The notes under the pieces were generated by a model, which had not been told where the DNA came from, ran no database searches, and saw nothing but the letters and a program-made list of their open reading frames with translations. From Rossellomorea vietnamensis (GTDB taxonomy: Bacteria > Bacillota > Bacilli > Bacillales > Bacillaceae_B), in assembly GCF_008180615.1 (NCBI RefSeq), contig NZ_VTEH01000016.1, positions 1 to 64,000 of the forward strand: a stretch of 64,000 nt of DNA. The letters are read 5' to 3'. Below, piece by piece: positions 36,108 through 44,956 of this stretch (its first letter is position 1; the number at the start of each line of letters is the position of its first letter). Position numbers and translations under genes: made by a program.

Positions 36108-37010
36108 ATGAAAAAGGTATTCTTATTCGTATTTCCAGCAGCGGCAGTAATGCTCGCAGTATTCTATACCTATCCCCCTTCCATCAATTCTCCGGCTCCA
36201 TCTTCTGATGAGAAAGCCCTCATTGATGAACCCGCTTTTTTTTCAGAAGTGATCAAAGGGGAAAAGAAAGCATCCGCAGAAGAAGAGACTTTTATGGAAA
36301 GAGTGGCTTTTCAATATAAAACACCGGAGATTGAAATACCGTGGAGCGAAATAGACGGTGACAGTTTTGCGATTGTTGGAATCGGTGACTCCCTGACTTT
36401 AGGGACAGGCAGTGAGCACCCGGACGGCTATCTAAACTCCGTCAAAACCTTTTACCAGCAGCAAAATGACAAGGTGGTTTTGGTTAATCATAGTGTATAT
36501 GGAGCCCAGGCAGGCCATTTATTGAGAATGCTGGAACAGCCCAACCTTCAGAGTGATATCGAAAACGCGGATGTCTTATTTATGACTGTCGGCGGCAATG
36601 ATCTGATTTCTGTGTTTAACCACAACTTCAATGACTTGAGCATTGGAGATTTTACAAAGGGAGAAGAGAGCTTCAAAGCAGATCTTCGGAAGATCATGTC
36701 AACGATCCGGATTTTGAATGAAGATGTGCCGGTCTATTTTATCGGTATCTTTAATCCTGTCTTTGAATCTTTGGCAGATGTAAAAGAGTTTGATCAAATT
36801 ATCACCTCCTGGAATGCTTCCACGAAGAACCTTTTGGAAATGTATCCTAATACAACGTTTATTTCCATTCAGCATCTTTTTGAGGAGGAAACAAATAAGT
36901 ATTTGGCGGAAGATTTTTTTCATCCTAATGAGGAAGGATATAGAAGAATCGGTAAGGAAATTATTTCGCGGACAGAGGAATTGCTGATGGTACAGAGAAA
37001 CCCCTTGTGA
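36108..37010 (+). CDS. secreted/anchored SGNH (GDSL) hydrolase
   Basis: 300 residues. N-terminal membrane anchor or signal (VFLFVFPAAAVMLAVFY). SGNH blocks: GDSL at 93-96 with catalytic Ser95 (VGIGDSLTLGTG), GGNDL (block III), and DFFHPNEEGYRRIG with Asp and His (block V). Probably an esterase acting on wall- or membrane-linked acyl groups; similar to the YpmR type in Bacillus. An upstream in-frame ATG at 36066 is disfavoured because the signal sequence starts at 36108 after AAAGGA. Confidence 0.88.
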   Translation: MKKVFLFVFPAAAVMLAVFYTYPPSINSPAPSSDEKALIDEPAFFSEVIKGEKKASAEEETFMERVAFQYKTPEIEIPWSEIDGDSFAIVGIGDSLTLGTGSEHPDGYLNSVKTFYQQQNDKVVLVNHSVYGAQAGHLLRMLEQPNLQSDIENADVLFMTVGGNDLISVFNHNFNDLSIGDFTKGEESFKADLRKIMSTIRILNEDVPVYFIGIFNPVFESLADVKEFDQIITSWNASTKNLLEMYPNTTFISIQHLFEEETNKYLAEDFFHPNEEGYRRIGKEIISRTEELLMVQRNPL

Positions 37011-37075
37011 TTGCAATTTTTTTAACGGTAACATATAGTGTAGGGAATCTGAGTATCAATGTGGAGGTGTAAGAA

Positions 37076-37516
37076 GTGGAAAGATCGAATGTCGATGAAT
37101 ACTTGCAGCAGGGAATGTATGGACAGAAGCAGACGAAACCGGACGAACGGAGGAAGTTCCTCGGTACGATCAGAGAAAGGATCGTGTTTGCTTTGACCCA
37201 GCGGCAGGTCAGGAGAAAAGGGACCCTGCCACAGGCTGAATCATTAATGAAAAAGAATGCGGGTGCTCATATGTTTCTGAACGGCAATATGAGTTATACG
37301 TATCTGTCCAAATATATTAAGCTCGCTGAAAAATATGGGATCCACTATACAATGGTGACCAACAAGGAGCATAACACGGATATCGGCCTGGTGCTTGCCT
37401 ATCCACATGCCATTGATAAAGAAGAGATCTATATCGACGAAAGTCAAGAAGGCCAACAGGCTGAGCCCAAGGTAAAAGCTAAAAAGAAATCCTTCTTCGC
37501 GAAGTTGTTTCGATAA
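37076..37516 (+). CDS. YueI family protein (DUF1694)
   Basis: 146 residues, soluble. The YueI/DUF1694 pattern is seen in VDEYLQQGMYGQKQTKPDERRKFLGT and LGTIRERIVFALTQRQV, followed by a Rossmann-like half (YTMVTNKEHNTDIGLVLA) and a basic tail KVKAKKKSFFAKLFR. GTG start with GGAGGTG. Function unknown in the family as far as I know. Confidence 0.88.
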   Translation: MERSNVDEYLQQGMYGQKQTKPDERRKFLGTIRERIVFALTQRQVRRKGTLPQAESLMKKNAGAHMFLNGNMSYTYLSKYIKLAEKYGIHYTMVTNKEHNTDIGLVLAYPHAIDKEEIYIDESQEGQQAEPKVKAKKKSFFAKLFR

Positions 37517-37530
37517 TAATGTCTATTCAA

Positions 37531-37562
37531 TAAGCGTGCCGCTTCTATAGCGGCACGCTTTG
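37531..37562. terminator. bidirectional terminator between convergent genes
   Basis: AAGCGTGCCGCT / AGCGGCACGCTT, loop TCTAT; T/A-rich on both sides. Serves the YueI gene and the facing AbrB-family gene. Confidence 0.8.
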
Positions 37563-37575
37563 TGTTTGGTGACAG

Positions 37576-38649
37576 TCACGCCCCGGAATTTGTCGAATCA
37601 GGGGAAAATAGTTTTCTTCTAAAAAGCCATTTGAGGATAATCGGCACTACAAACAGAATGAACAGGATACGGAACAGATGGTAGCCGGTAATGATGGATA
37701 GGTCCGCATGTAAGGCCTGTCCCACGATGGCCATCTCTGCCATACCTCCAGGAGCCATGCTCAGAAATGAAGTGATGAATGAAATATGGTGTGACGCCAT
37801 CAAAATCGCTCCAAGTCCGAACGTGAAGCCGACAAGCAGGATGGACGTTGCCACAGTGAGCCCAATGAACTTGGATAGAGAACCTGAACCCTCGAATTTC
37901 ATCATTTTACTAAAATAAATTCCGAGGAAAATCTGGGCGGCGATGATAGCGGCATCAGGCATATGAGAGACAGCGATTCCAGATGCCGATAACAGACCAA
38001 TACCCAGTATGGGTCCCAATAAGGTCGGAGTGGGAAGCTTAAGCTTAACCGCAATCAGGGCAGAGGCAGCCGCAGCTGCGAAAAAGATCAGCAGCGGGAG
38101 GCTTATAGTAAAAGCTGCTGATGCAGGACCCTCCACAAGCCCGTCTTTTGCTCCTTGAAAAAGGGGGCTGAACGCCAGGAAGGGAACAATGAAAATCACA
38201 GATAGCAGCCGGACGACCTGGATAATCGTCACGACGGTAACATCGATATCCTCGAGTTCTTCTCCCAGGACGACCATTTGAGACAACCCGCCTGGAATGC
38301 AGCCGGTAATGGTAGACTTCAGATTGATTCCCGTCAATTTTGTAATGAACAAGGCGAGAACGCCGCTGAATAAAAGAAGAAGGACAGTCAGGAACAGCAT
38401 CCACGGAAGCTGATGGAAAATTTCAAGTGCTGTATCCCGTGAAAAAGACTGCCCGATCGCATATCCGACGATAATCAAGCCGATATTCCGGAAAATGGGC
38501 GGCCAATATACCTTAAAGGGGGTCAGTTTCTCAGCAGCGAATACCGCAGTCATCGAACCAAGCATCCATGCCAAGGGAATATGAAGCAGACTAAAAACCC
38601 ATCCTCCGGCCAAGCCGATCAGAAGTGTATAGAAAAATTTTAAGAACAT
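37576..38649 (-). CDS. AbrB-family membrane protein (PF05145)
   Basis: 357 residues with about ten membrane helices. The family hallmark, an internally duplicated ~155-residue unit, is visible: each half has a PxAWMLGSM / PxPTLLGPI-like motif (IPLAWMLGSMTAVFAAE; LPTPTLLGPILGIGLL) and a CIPGGLSQM / SMAPGGMAEMA motif. Often called 'putative ammonia monooxygenase' in error; the DNA-binding AbrB is unrelated. Likely a transporter; substrate unknown. Confidence 0.88.
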   Translation of the reverse strand: MFLKFFYTLLIGLAGGWVFSLLHIPLAWMLGSMTAVFAAEKLTPFKVYWPPIFRNIGLIIVGYAIGQSFSRDTALEIFHQLPWMLFLTVLLLLFSGVLALFITKLTGINLKSTITGCIPGGLSQMVVLGEELEDIDVTVVTIIQVVRLLSVIFIVPFLAFSPLFQGAKDGLVEGPASAAFTISLPLLIFFAAAAASALIAVKLKLPTPTLLGPILGIGLLSASGIAVSHMPDAAIIAAQIFLGIYFSKMMKFEGSGSLSKFIGLTVATSILLVGFTFGLGAILMASHHISFITSFLSMAPGGMAEMAIVGQALHADLSIITGYHLFRILFILFVVPIILKWLFRRKLFSPDSTNSGA

Positions 38650-38908
38650 GTAATCCCTTCTTCAATGAGTAGTAATATCGTAATGATTGTATTGGTGAAA
38701 CCGTGTACTCTTGGACGTGCGAGAATTTCATTATGCTGACTACAATTGCGGGCAGCTTGGGCTGTAAAGTTTATGATATAAATCGAATCAACCTTACTTT
38801 CTATTTTTAATGGAGATGGCATCGGAAAATCCAGCCTTGATGAGAATAAGCTTACCACATGGACTGTTGAAAGAGAAAACCGTCTGCTTAAGAGGTCGAT
38901 CGGCTCTC

Positions 38909-39097
38909 CTGTCGACGAAATCAGGCCGTCTATCAACGGTATATTTGCTGCTATCGACGAGTTTTGGCTGTCTATCAACGAAAATGGTACTGCTATCGAC
39001 GAAATCAGGCTGTCTATCAACGAAAAAGGTGCTGCTATCAACGAATTCAGGCTATCTATCAACGAAAAGTACCTGTCTATCAACGAATCCGGCTTTT
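38909..39097. repeat. 21-bp phased array, 9 units
   Basis: CTATC(A/G)ACG-type units begin at 38909, 38930, 38951, 38972, 38993, 39014, 39035, 39056 and 39077: exactly 21 bp apart. The first nine bases are nearly invariant and the remaining twelve vary, alternating between two types (42-bp dimers: GACGAAATCAGGC then AACGAAAANGGTGC). Reading frames through it yield LSTKSGC- or SLIDSLN-type heptads, judged artefacts. Same core family as 6467-6612. Confidence 0.92.
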
Positions 39098-39154
39098 CAC
39101 TGGCTCCTTTCAACATGAGGCAAGGTCATAACGGGGAGCAGAGGTGCTGAACGC

Positions 39155-39200
39155 AACAAAAAAAGCTGCCCTGCGAATCTGTGACTCGCAAGGGCAGTTT
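39155..39200 (-). terminator. terminator of the cupin gene (minus strand)
   Basis: CTGCCCT-GCGA / TCGCAAGGGCAG stem (one bulge). On the minus strand it is followed by C then TTTTTTT, so it fits the minus-strand cupin gene that stops at 39314. Confidence 0.75.
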
Positions 39201-39313
39201 CATTAAAAAAGGATGATTTCACTCAACCAACCATTATTTCGTATGTATTAGCTTGGTCATCCAGAAGCACTTATTATTGGTATTTAACGAGTTCAGCTCA
39301 GTGGTTTCTGAAC

Positions 39314-39670
39314 CTACTTCAAACCTAAAAATCTCTCAGGATCGAATGCTTCTCCTTCCGCAACAATGGCGGTCATTCCGGTATCAGAACCGGATTCGTG
39401 GTTCTCACCAGTATCCCAGAACACGGCAGTCCCTTTTTCAACAGGGATTTTTTCCCCGCCTTCAACCCTTACCCAGCCGCTGCCTTCTGTTACAATGAAA
39501 AGCTGCGGACACATCGCTTCATGCATACCGAGTACACTGTTTTGGTCAAGATACATACAGCCAATCTGGAAAGGTTTTTCTGACTTAACAAGAGGATGAA
39601 TGACAGCCCCTTTGCTGTCGAAACGGTCAATGATTCTGCCGTCCTGTTGATAGTATGTAAAAATCTTCAA
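39314..39670 (-). CDS. cupin-domain protein
   Basis: 118 residues, single cupin barrel. Metal-site-like residues in SVLGMHEAMCPQLFIVTEG and a second motif around WDTGENHESGS. TTG start at 39670, with GAGGTGA 6 nt upstream on the minus strand; the in-frame GTG at 39679 lies within the SD itself. Could be a small-molecule-binding or isomerase-type cupin; no neighbour suggests a pathway. Confidence 0.82.
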   Translation of the reverse strand: MKIFTYYQQDGRIIDRFDSKGAVIHPLVKSEKPFQIGCMYLDQNSVLGMHEAMCPQLFIVTEGSGWVRVEGGEKIPVEKGTAVFWDTGENHESGSDTGMTAIVAEGEAFDPERFLGLK

Positions 39671-39737
39671 TGAAATCACCTCAACCTTCTATTCGCCAAG
39701 CCACTCTCATTTCCTTCTATAGTAAGGAGGTTTTCTC

Positions 39738-39869
39738 ATGAATTGCTGCTTTCGGAAAAATTCCAAGTGCCGGTTCATACCGCTAAACAGGAGATCAGAT
39801 CTATTCTTTCTTGCTTACCAGGTTTTCTTCGCTCAATTAGCAATCGTTTTCGAAATTTATATTCAATAG
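39738..39869 (+). CDS. possible 43-residue micro-protein
   Basis: ATG with perfect AAGGAGG 8 nt upstream. Begins MNCCFRKNSKCRFIPLNRR, then a hydrophobic end FFLAYQVFFAQLAIVFEIYIQ. Cys-rich and basic first, membrane-like second. An overlapping frame from TTG 39743 to 39964 (73 residues, with AKRTKRAYINEETRRR) competes and could be the true remnant of a longer gene. I do not recognise either. Confidence 0.35.
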   Translation: MNCCFRKNSKCRFIPLNRRSDLFFLAYQVFFAQLAIVFEIYIQ

Positions 39870-39966
39870 CAGCAAAACGGACTAAAAGAGCTTATATTAA
39901 TGAAGAAACCCGCCGCCGCTTATACTTTCCTGAAAAAAAGACCATCATGTTAGAATGGGGTTAGGG

Positions 39967-40026
39967 ACTTTAGTACACTGAAGTACGAAAAGGGACAGTC
40001 CCTCTTAGTGCATTAACGCGTTAAAC
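39967..40026. repeat. GGGACAGTCCC dispersed palindromic element
   Basis: Palindrome at 39992-40002 with TTTAGTACACTGAAGTACG on the left and TTAGTGCATTAACGCG on the right. Lies 60-150 bp upstream of gatC. Confidence 0.7.
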
Positions 40027-40079
40027 CAGATAGCCCTATCAAAAAAGGTTGAAAAAAACAGCGAAATGACGGGACTTAG

Positions 40080-40109
40080 TTGCCATTTCGACTGAAATTT
40101 TGATATTAT
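40080..40109 (+). promoter_or_regulatory. putative gatCAB promoter
   Basis: TTGCCA (40080-40085) and TATTAT (40104-40109), 18-nt spacer, 44 bp before the gatC ATG. Confidence 0.45.
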
Positions 40110-40152
40110 CAATAGTATTGCTAGTGTTCGAAATTTTGCGGAGGTGAATAGT

Positions 40153-40443
40153 ATGTCAAGAATCTCAGAAGATCAGGTCAAGCATGTGGCACACCTTGCC
40201 CGTCTTGCGATCACAGAAGAAGAAGCCCAAAAATTCACGACTCAACTGGATGCCATCATTGGCTTTGCAGAGCAGCTGAATGAGCTTGATACAGAGAACG
40301 TCGATCCGACAACACATGTGTTGGAGATGAAAAATATCGTGCGTGAAGATAAGCCTGTGAAGGGCTTGCCGCAGGAAGAAGTTTTGAAAAATGCACCAGA
40401 CCACCAGGATGGACAGGTCCGTGTGCCATCTGTTTTAGAATAG
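40153..40443 (+). CDS. gatC: Asp-tRNA(Asn)/Glu-tRNA(Gln) amidotransferase subunit C
   Basis: 96 residues, the usual length. GatC wraps around GatA and stabilises the GatCAB complex that amidates mischarged Glu-tRNA(Gln). ISEDQVKHVAHLARLAITEEE and PDHQDGQVRVPSVLE are typical. ATG at 40153 chosen (GGAGGTGAATAGT) over 40144. First gene of gatCAB. Confidence 0.97.
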   Translation: MSRISEDQVKHVAHLARLAITEEEAQKFTTQLDAIIGFAEQLNELDTENVDPTTHVLEMKNIVREDKPVKGLPQEEVLKNAPDHQDGQVRVPSVLE

Positions 40444-40455
40444 GAGGGAAATTCA

Positions 40456-41916
40456 ATGTCATTATTCGACCATAAATTAACGGAACTTCATGAACTGATG
40501 CAGAAGAAAGAAGTTTCTGTCAGCGACTTAGTGGATGAATCTTATAAAAGAATTGGCGCGGTTGAAGGAAAAGTGAAAGCTTTTTTAACGCTCGATGAAG
40601 AAAATGCACGTGCAAAAGCAAAGGAATTGGATAAGAAAATTGGAACGGACGAAGCAAAGGGCTTGCTGTTCGGTATGCCGATCGGTGTTAAAGACAACAT
40701 CGTGACGAAAGGCCTTCGCACGACTTGTGCCAGTAAAATCCTTGAAAACTTCAATCCGATTTATGATGCCACAGTCGTGAATAAACTGCGTGATGCGGAA
40801 ACAGTAACAATCGGAAAGCTGAATATGGACGAATTCGCCATGGGTTCTTCCACAGAAAACTCCGGTTTCCAAAAAACCAGCAATCCATGGAACCTTGATA
40901 CGGTGCCGGGCGGTTCATCCGGTGGATCAGCGGCTTCCGTTGCAGCAGGAGAAGTACCATTTTCCCTTGGTTCAGATACAGGCGGATCGATCCGCCAGCC
41001 GGCAGCCTTTACAGGAACTGTTGGACTAAAGCCTACATATGGACGTGTTTCCCGTTTCGGTCTTGTAGCGTTTGCGTCTTCCCTTGACCAAATCGGCCCG
41101 ATCACGCGCAATGTTGAAGACAATGCCTACCTTTTACAAGCTATTGCAGGTGTCGATGCGAATGATACAACTTCAGCAAATGTTGAAGTGCCGGACTATG
41201 CTGCAGCTCTGACAGGTGATGTTAAAGGACTGAGAATCGCCGTACCGAAAGAATACCTTGGTGAGGGCGTTGGAGAAGAAGCCCGCCAATCGGTAATGGC
41301 CGCGTTGAAGCTGCTTGAAAGCATGGGGGCGACGGTTGATGAAGTGTCTCTTCCACACTCTAAATATGGTGTAGCTACATACTATATCCTTGCTTCATCC
41401 GAAGCGTCTTCCAACTTGAGCCGTTTTGACGGAATCCGTTACGGCTACCGCACGCCAAACCCTGAGAACCTTCTTGATCTCTACAAAAAGACACGTGCAG
41501 AAGGCTTCGGTGATGAGGTGAAACGCCGTATCATGCTCGGAACTTTCGCATTAAGCTCCGGCTATTATGATGCTTATTACAAAAAAGGCCAGCAGGCTCG
41601 TACGCTGATTAAAAAAGATTTTGAAGATGTCTTTGAAAACTATGATGTCATCATTGGACCAACAACGCCGACTCCTGCATTTAAAATTGGGGAAAAAATC
41701 GATGATCCGCTTACGATGTATGCGAATGATCTTTTAACCATCCCAGTGAATCTTGCGGGTGTACCAGGAATCTCGGTTCCATGCGGTTTTTCAAAAGACG
41801 GGCTTCCACTTGGTCTTCAAATCATCGGAAAGCACTTTGATGAAAGCACAATTTACCGTGTTGCACATGCTTATGAGCAGGCGACAGACTTCCATACACA
41901 AAAACCACAATTGTAA
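40456..41916 (+). CDS. gatA: glutamyl-tRNA(Gln) amidotransferase subunit A
   Basis: 486 residues, amidase-signature enzyme releasing ammonia from glutamine. Catalytic Ser-cisSer-Lys triad: Lys in IGVKDNIVTKG (about 79), Ser in GGSSGGSAASVAAG and nucleophile Ser in GSDTGGSIRQPA. AGGAGG SD 12 bp after gatC. Confidence 0.98.
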   Translation: MSLFDHKLTELHELMQKKEVSVSDLVDESYKRIGAVEGKVKAFLTLDEENARAKAKELDKKIGTDEAKGLLFGMPIGVKDNIVTKGLRTTCASKILENFNPIYDATVVNKLRDAETVTIGKLNMDEFAMGSSTENSGFQKTSNPWNLDTVPGGSSGGSAASVAAGEVPFSLGSDTGGSIRQPAAFTGTVGLKPTYGRVSRFGLVAFASSLDQIGPITRNVEDNAYLLQAIAGVDANDTTSANVEVPDYAAALTGDVKGLRIAVPKEYLGEGVGEEARQSVMAALKLLESMGATVDEVSLPHSKYGVATYYILASSEASSNLSRFDGIRYGYRTPNPENLLDLYKKTRAEGFGDEVKRRIMLGTFALSSGYYDAYYKKGQQARTLIKKDFEDVFENYDVIIGPTTPTPAFKIGEKIDDPLTMYANDLLTIPVNLAGVPGISVPCGFSKDGLPLGLQIIGKHFDESTIYRVAHAYEQATDFHTQKPQL

Positions 41917-41928
41917 GGGGTGAAATCA

Positions 41929-43359
41929 ATGAACTTTGAAACGATTATCGGACTTGAAGTCCATGTTGAGCTAAAAACAGATTCGAAAATGTTCTCTCCT
42001 GCCCCGAACCATTTCGGCGCAGAGCCAAACACCAACACAAACGTGATCGATTTAGGTTACCCGGGCGTTCTTCCTGTTGTCAACAAGCGTGCCATCGATT
42101 TCGGAATGAAAGCGGCGCTTGCCCTGAACTGTGAAATCGCGTCAGATACCAAGTTCGACCGCAAAAACTATTTCTATCCTGATAACCCGAAAGCCTACCA
42201 GATCTCACAGTTCGATAAGCCAATCGGTGAGAACGGATGGATCGAAATCGAGGTAGACGGCTACAAGAAGCGTATCGGGATCACCCGCCTGCATCTTGAA
42301 GAGGATGCCGGAAAACTGAACCACTCTGGCGATGGGTATTCGCTCGTTGATTACAACCGCCAAGGTACACCGCTGATTGAAATCGTATCTGAGCCGGATC
42401 TTCGTACACCGGCTGAAGCGTATGCTTACTTGGAAAAATTAAAATCTATCATCCAATATACAGGCGTTTCCGATTGTAAAATGGAAGAGGGATCTCTTCG
42501 CTGTGACGCCAACATCTCATTGCGCCCGATCGGACAGGAGAAGTTCGGTACAAAGGCCGAGCTGAAGAACCTGAACTCCTTCAACTTCGTTCGAAAAGGG
42601 ATTGAGCACGAGCAGATCCGCCAGGAAAAAGTTCTGCTTTCAGGCGGAATCATTGAGCAGGAAACACGCCGTTTCGACGAAGCGACAGGCAAAACGATCC
42701 TTATGCGTGTTAAAGAAGGCTCGGATGATTACCGTTACTTCCCAGAGCCGGATCTAGTGCTTCTTCACATTGATGAAGAGTGGAAAGAGCGCGTGCGTGC
42801 CGAGATTCCAGAGCTTCCGGATGCCCGCCAAAAACGGTATGTGGAAGACATGGGACTGCCTGCGTATGACGCGATGGTTCTTACACTCACGAAGGAAATG
42901 TCCGATTACTTCGAAGCAACAGTCGCTGCTGGAGCCGACATCAAACAGGCATCCAACTGGCTGATGGGTGAAGTATCTGCCTACATGAACGCTGAACAAA
43001 AAGAGCTGCAGGACCTGCCGATGACACCGGAAGGACTTGCAGGCATGATCAAGCTGATCCAGGACGGAACACTGTCTTCTAAAATGGCGAAGAAAGTCTT
43101 CAAGGAGCTTGTTGAAAAAGGAGGAGACCCTTCGCAAATCGTCAAAGAGAAAGGATTAGTCCAAATCTCCGATGAAGGCGAACTTCTGAAAATCGTCTCT
43201 GCGACGCTGGACGACAATCCGCAGTCCATCGAAGACTTCAAGAACGGTAAAGACCGTGCCCTTGGATTCCTTGTCGGACAGATCATGAAAAAGACCAAAG
43301 GCCAGGCCAACCCGCCGATGGTCAACAAACTATTGATCGAAGAAATGAACAAGCGTTAA
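41929..43359 (+). CDS. gatB: aspartyl/glutamyl-tRNA amidotransferase subunit B
   Basis: 476 residues, the kinase-amidotransferase subunit that binds tRNA and transfers ammonia. ETIIGLEVHVELKTDSKMF, DYNRQGTPLIEIVSEPD and the YqeY-like tail (GQIMKKTKGQANPPMVNKLL) are present. ATG at 41929 follows AGGGGTG; GTG at 41920 lies in the SD and is unlikely. Confidence 0.98.
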   Translation: MNFETIIGLEVHVELKTDSKMFSPAPNHFGAEPNTNTNVIDLGYPGVLPVVNKRAIDFGMKAALALNCEIASDTKFDRKNYFYPDNPKAYQISQFDKPIGENGWIEIEVDGYKKRIGITRLHLEEDAGKLNHSGDGYSLVDYNRQGTPLIEIVSEPDLRTPAEAYAYLEKLKSIIQYTGVSDCKMEEGSLRCDANISLRPIGQEKFGTKAELKNLNSFNFVRKGIEHEQIRQEKVLLSGGIIEQETRRFDEATGKTILMRVKEGSDDYRYFPEPDLVLLHIDEEWKERVRAEIPELPDARQKRYVEDMGLPAYDAMVLTLTKEMSDYFEATVAAGADIKQASNWLMGEVSAYMNAEQKELQDLPMTPEGLAGMIKLIQDGTLSSKMAKKVFKELVEKGGDPSQIVKEKGLVQISDEGELLKIVSATLDDNPQSIEDFKNGKDRALGFLVGQIMKKTKGQANPPMVNKLLIEEMNKR

Positions 43360-43375
43360 TAAAGCTTTGTCAATT

Positions 43376-43409
43376 AACCCGACCGGCTGCTGCCGGCGGG
43401 TTTTTTATG
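43376..43409 (+). terminator. gatCAB terminator
   Basis: AACCCG-A-CCGGC / GCCGG-C-GGGTT stem, loop TGCT, then six T. Confidence 0.88.
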
Positions 43410-43480
43410 TGGATTGGGCAGTGGGGGAGCTGGATAGTGCAATTGATTGATGACTTAGAATGAGCTTTGTCCGCAGGTCG

Positions 43481-43573
43481 CTGCAGCAGGTGACACTCCA
43501 ACCGATTCTGAAAGACACCTGCTGCAGAAAACCAGCCATGTGGTGTTACTCGAGCGATATCCGAGAGACACCA
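43481..43573. repeat. two array-B-type hairpins next to array D
   Basis: Hairpin 1: CTGCAGCAGGTG (43481-43492) with CACCTGCTGCAG (43516-43527), 12-bp perfect arms. Hairpin 2: GGTGTTACTCG / CCGAGAGACACC (43542-43573). GGTG starts are 53 bp apart (43489, 43542). The GGTGTNNCTCG...CGAGNNACAC pattern is that of array B in the pur cluster, 23 kb away. Confidence 0.7.
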
Positions 43574-43610
43574 GCCGCCGAAAATCAGCCCGCAGTTTCC
43601 TAAGAGAGCC

Positions 43611-43870
43611 CCTACCTGCCCAAACTGCAAGAGTTCCACTTCAAAAGGTCACCAAGAAAGCTCCTACCTGCCCAAACTGCAAGAGTTCCACTTCAAAAGG
43701 TCACCAAGAAAGCTCCTACCTGCCCAAACTGAAAGAGATCCACTGCAAAAGGTCACCAAGAGAGCTCCTACCTGCCCGAACATCAAGAGTTCCACTTCAA
43801 AAGGTCACCAAGAAAGCTCCTACCTGCCCAAACTGCAAGAGTTCCACTTCAAAAGGTCACCAAGAGAGCC
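43611..43870. repeat. 52-bp array D, 5 units
   Basis: CCTACCTGCC-type starts at 43611, 43663, 43715, 43767 and 43819, exactly 52 bp apart; a decayed sixth begins at 43871. Units contain GAGTTCCACTTCAAAAGGTC and ACCAAGAAAGCT. Only a weak dyad (GAG...CTT / AAG...CTC). An open frame across it is a consequence of missing stops in the unit. Confidence 0.9.
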
Positions 43871-44117
43871 CCTAAATACCCAACATCCCTGACTCAAGCT
43901 GAAATAGGCCATCAAGTACAGCTCCCAACTGTTCAACACGCTATAAAAATATCGGAACAGAAGGGTGAGTAATTAAAGCACTCAAGAGCCATTGGCTGAA
44001 TCCACAAAGGCAGGGAAACTCCCTTGTACTATAGAAGTAGAATAAGAGGCGGGATGTGAAGCAAGAACAGGAGAATGGCTGTTGGGCCGTCTCATTATGC
44101 AATCGAGGTGAAGAAGG

Positions 44118-44444
44118 ATGTCGAAGGAAATTTATTGTGACTTCTGCCAAAAGCAGATCAAAGTGAGAGATGATCTCATAACTTCAACAATGATGCTAGA
44201 GGTGGTCCCATTTCATGAGAGATGCTTCGGAAGCAATATTAAAGGAGCAAGGACGTTATTCGTAAGCAATGAACCCATCAATGGCTTGGCGGGAAATGTC
44301 ACCGCGGTCATTTCACTGATTCTGGCCGCGCTTTGGCCGATATTTGCAGAAGGGGTAATGAAATGGGCATTTTTACTGGCATTAATCCCAGTTGGATATA
44401 GAATTTATTCTTTTGTTAAATTTGAACGCCATCTGGAAAAATAG
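44118..44444 (+). CDS. small membrane protein with zinc-ribbon-like head
   Basis: 108 residues. The head is YCDFCQKQIKVRDDL, then PFHERCFG: a CxxC plus H-x3-C set that could bind one zinc. Two membrane helices follow (VTAVISLILAALWPIFAE, MKWAFLLALIPVGYRIYSF), with a charged end KFERHLEK. GAGGTG SD 8 nt before the ATG. I do not know a named family; the arrangement suggests a membrane-tethered sensor or assembly factor, which is inference. Confidence 0.75.
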   Translation: MSKEIYCDFCQKQIKVRDDLITSTMMLEVVPFHERCFGSNIKGARTLFVSNEPINGLAGNVTAVISLILAALWPIFAEGVMKWAFLLALIPVGYRIYSFVKFERHLEK

Positions 44445-44536
44445 GAAGAAAATTAGTTGGGGAATAGAGCGAAGGTAATGTGGTTCTTAATGGTTCGGGA
44501 TTTTAGAGTGTCCCGGCCGCATACTTTTCCATATGA

Positions 44537-44581
44537 AAAACGCTTGGAAGAAGCTGTTCAACCTTCTTCCAAGCGTTTATT
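44537..44581. terminator. bidirectional terminator between convergent genes
   Basis: AAACGCTTGGAAGAAG / CTTCTTCCAAGCGTTT, 16-bp perfect stem, loop CTGTTCAAC, A-rich and T-rich flanks. Serves the membrane-protein gene and the facing VOC gene. Confidence 0.9.
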
Positions 44582-44585
44582 TTTT

Positions 44586-44936
44586 CTACTCGATAAACTG
44601 TAAATATTCCAGAGTGTTTCCTGATGGGTCTTTAAAGCTTATGTATTTACCCGGCGGGCAGTCGGCAGGTTCCGGCATGAGAAGCTCCACTCCATGTTTT
44701 TTAAGTGCCTGCGCCGTCTGGTAAATATCCGCTGTCTGAAGTCCCAGGACAATTCCTGAACCTCCTGCAGCTTGCTGCTTCCGTTCTTCCAAAACAATCG
44801 GCAGTCCGTCATGAACAAGCGATACAATGGAAGCTCCATACCTTTTGTTTACTTCAAACCCAAGTACATCTCCGTAAAAATCAAGAGCTTCACTCATATC
44901 CTTTACATAAATACTGATCACGCAAGCCTGTGCCAT
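44586..44936 (-). CDS. VOC (glyoxalase/bleomycin-resistance) family protein
   Basis: 116 residues with two beta-alpha-beta-beta-beta units: VISIYVKDMSEALDFYGDVLGFEV at the N-terminus and ISFKDPSGNTLEYLQFIE at the C-terminus. Typical of metal-dependent dioxygenase/lyase-like small proteins; substrate unknown. The second ATG (44936) is 7 nt from AGGAGG and is chosen; the first ATG is too close to it. Confidence 0.87.
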   Translation of the reverse strand: MAQACVISIYVKDMSEALDFYGDVLGFEVNKRYGASIVSLVHDGLPIVLEERKQQAAGGSGIVLGLQTADIYQTAQALKKHGVELLMPEPADCPPGKYISFKDPSGNTLEYLQFIE

Positions 44937-44956
44937 CCCCATTCCTCCTCTGAATT

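Noticed and set aside
38640..39118. Coding interpretation of the 21-bp array (heptads LSTKSGC / SLIDSLN)
   Set aside because: 21 is a multiple of 3, so heptads arise from any open frame. Both strands give such peptides, there is no SD, and the variable 12 bases differ freely.
39743..39964. 73-residue frame AKQEIRSILSC...INEETRRR as a gene
   Set aside because: TTG start without its own SD and overlap with a frame that has a better SD; it may be a decayed gene, but no parent family is evident.
43540..43875. 111-residue frame with NCKSSTSKGHQES repeats
   Set aside because: It is the translation of the stop-free 52-bp array D; no SD and no other support.
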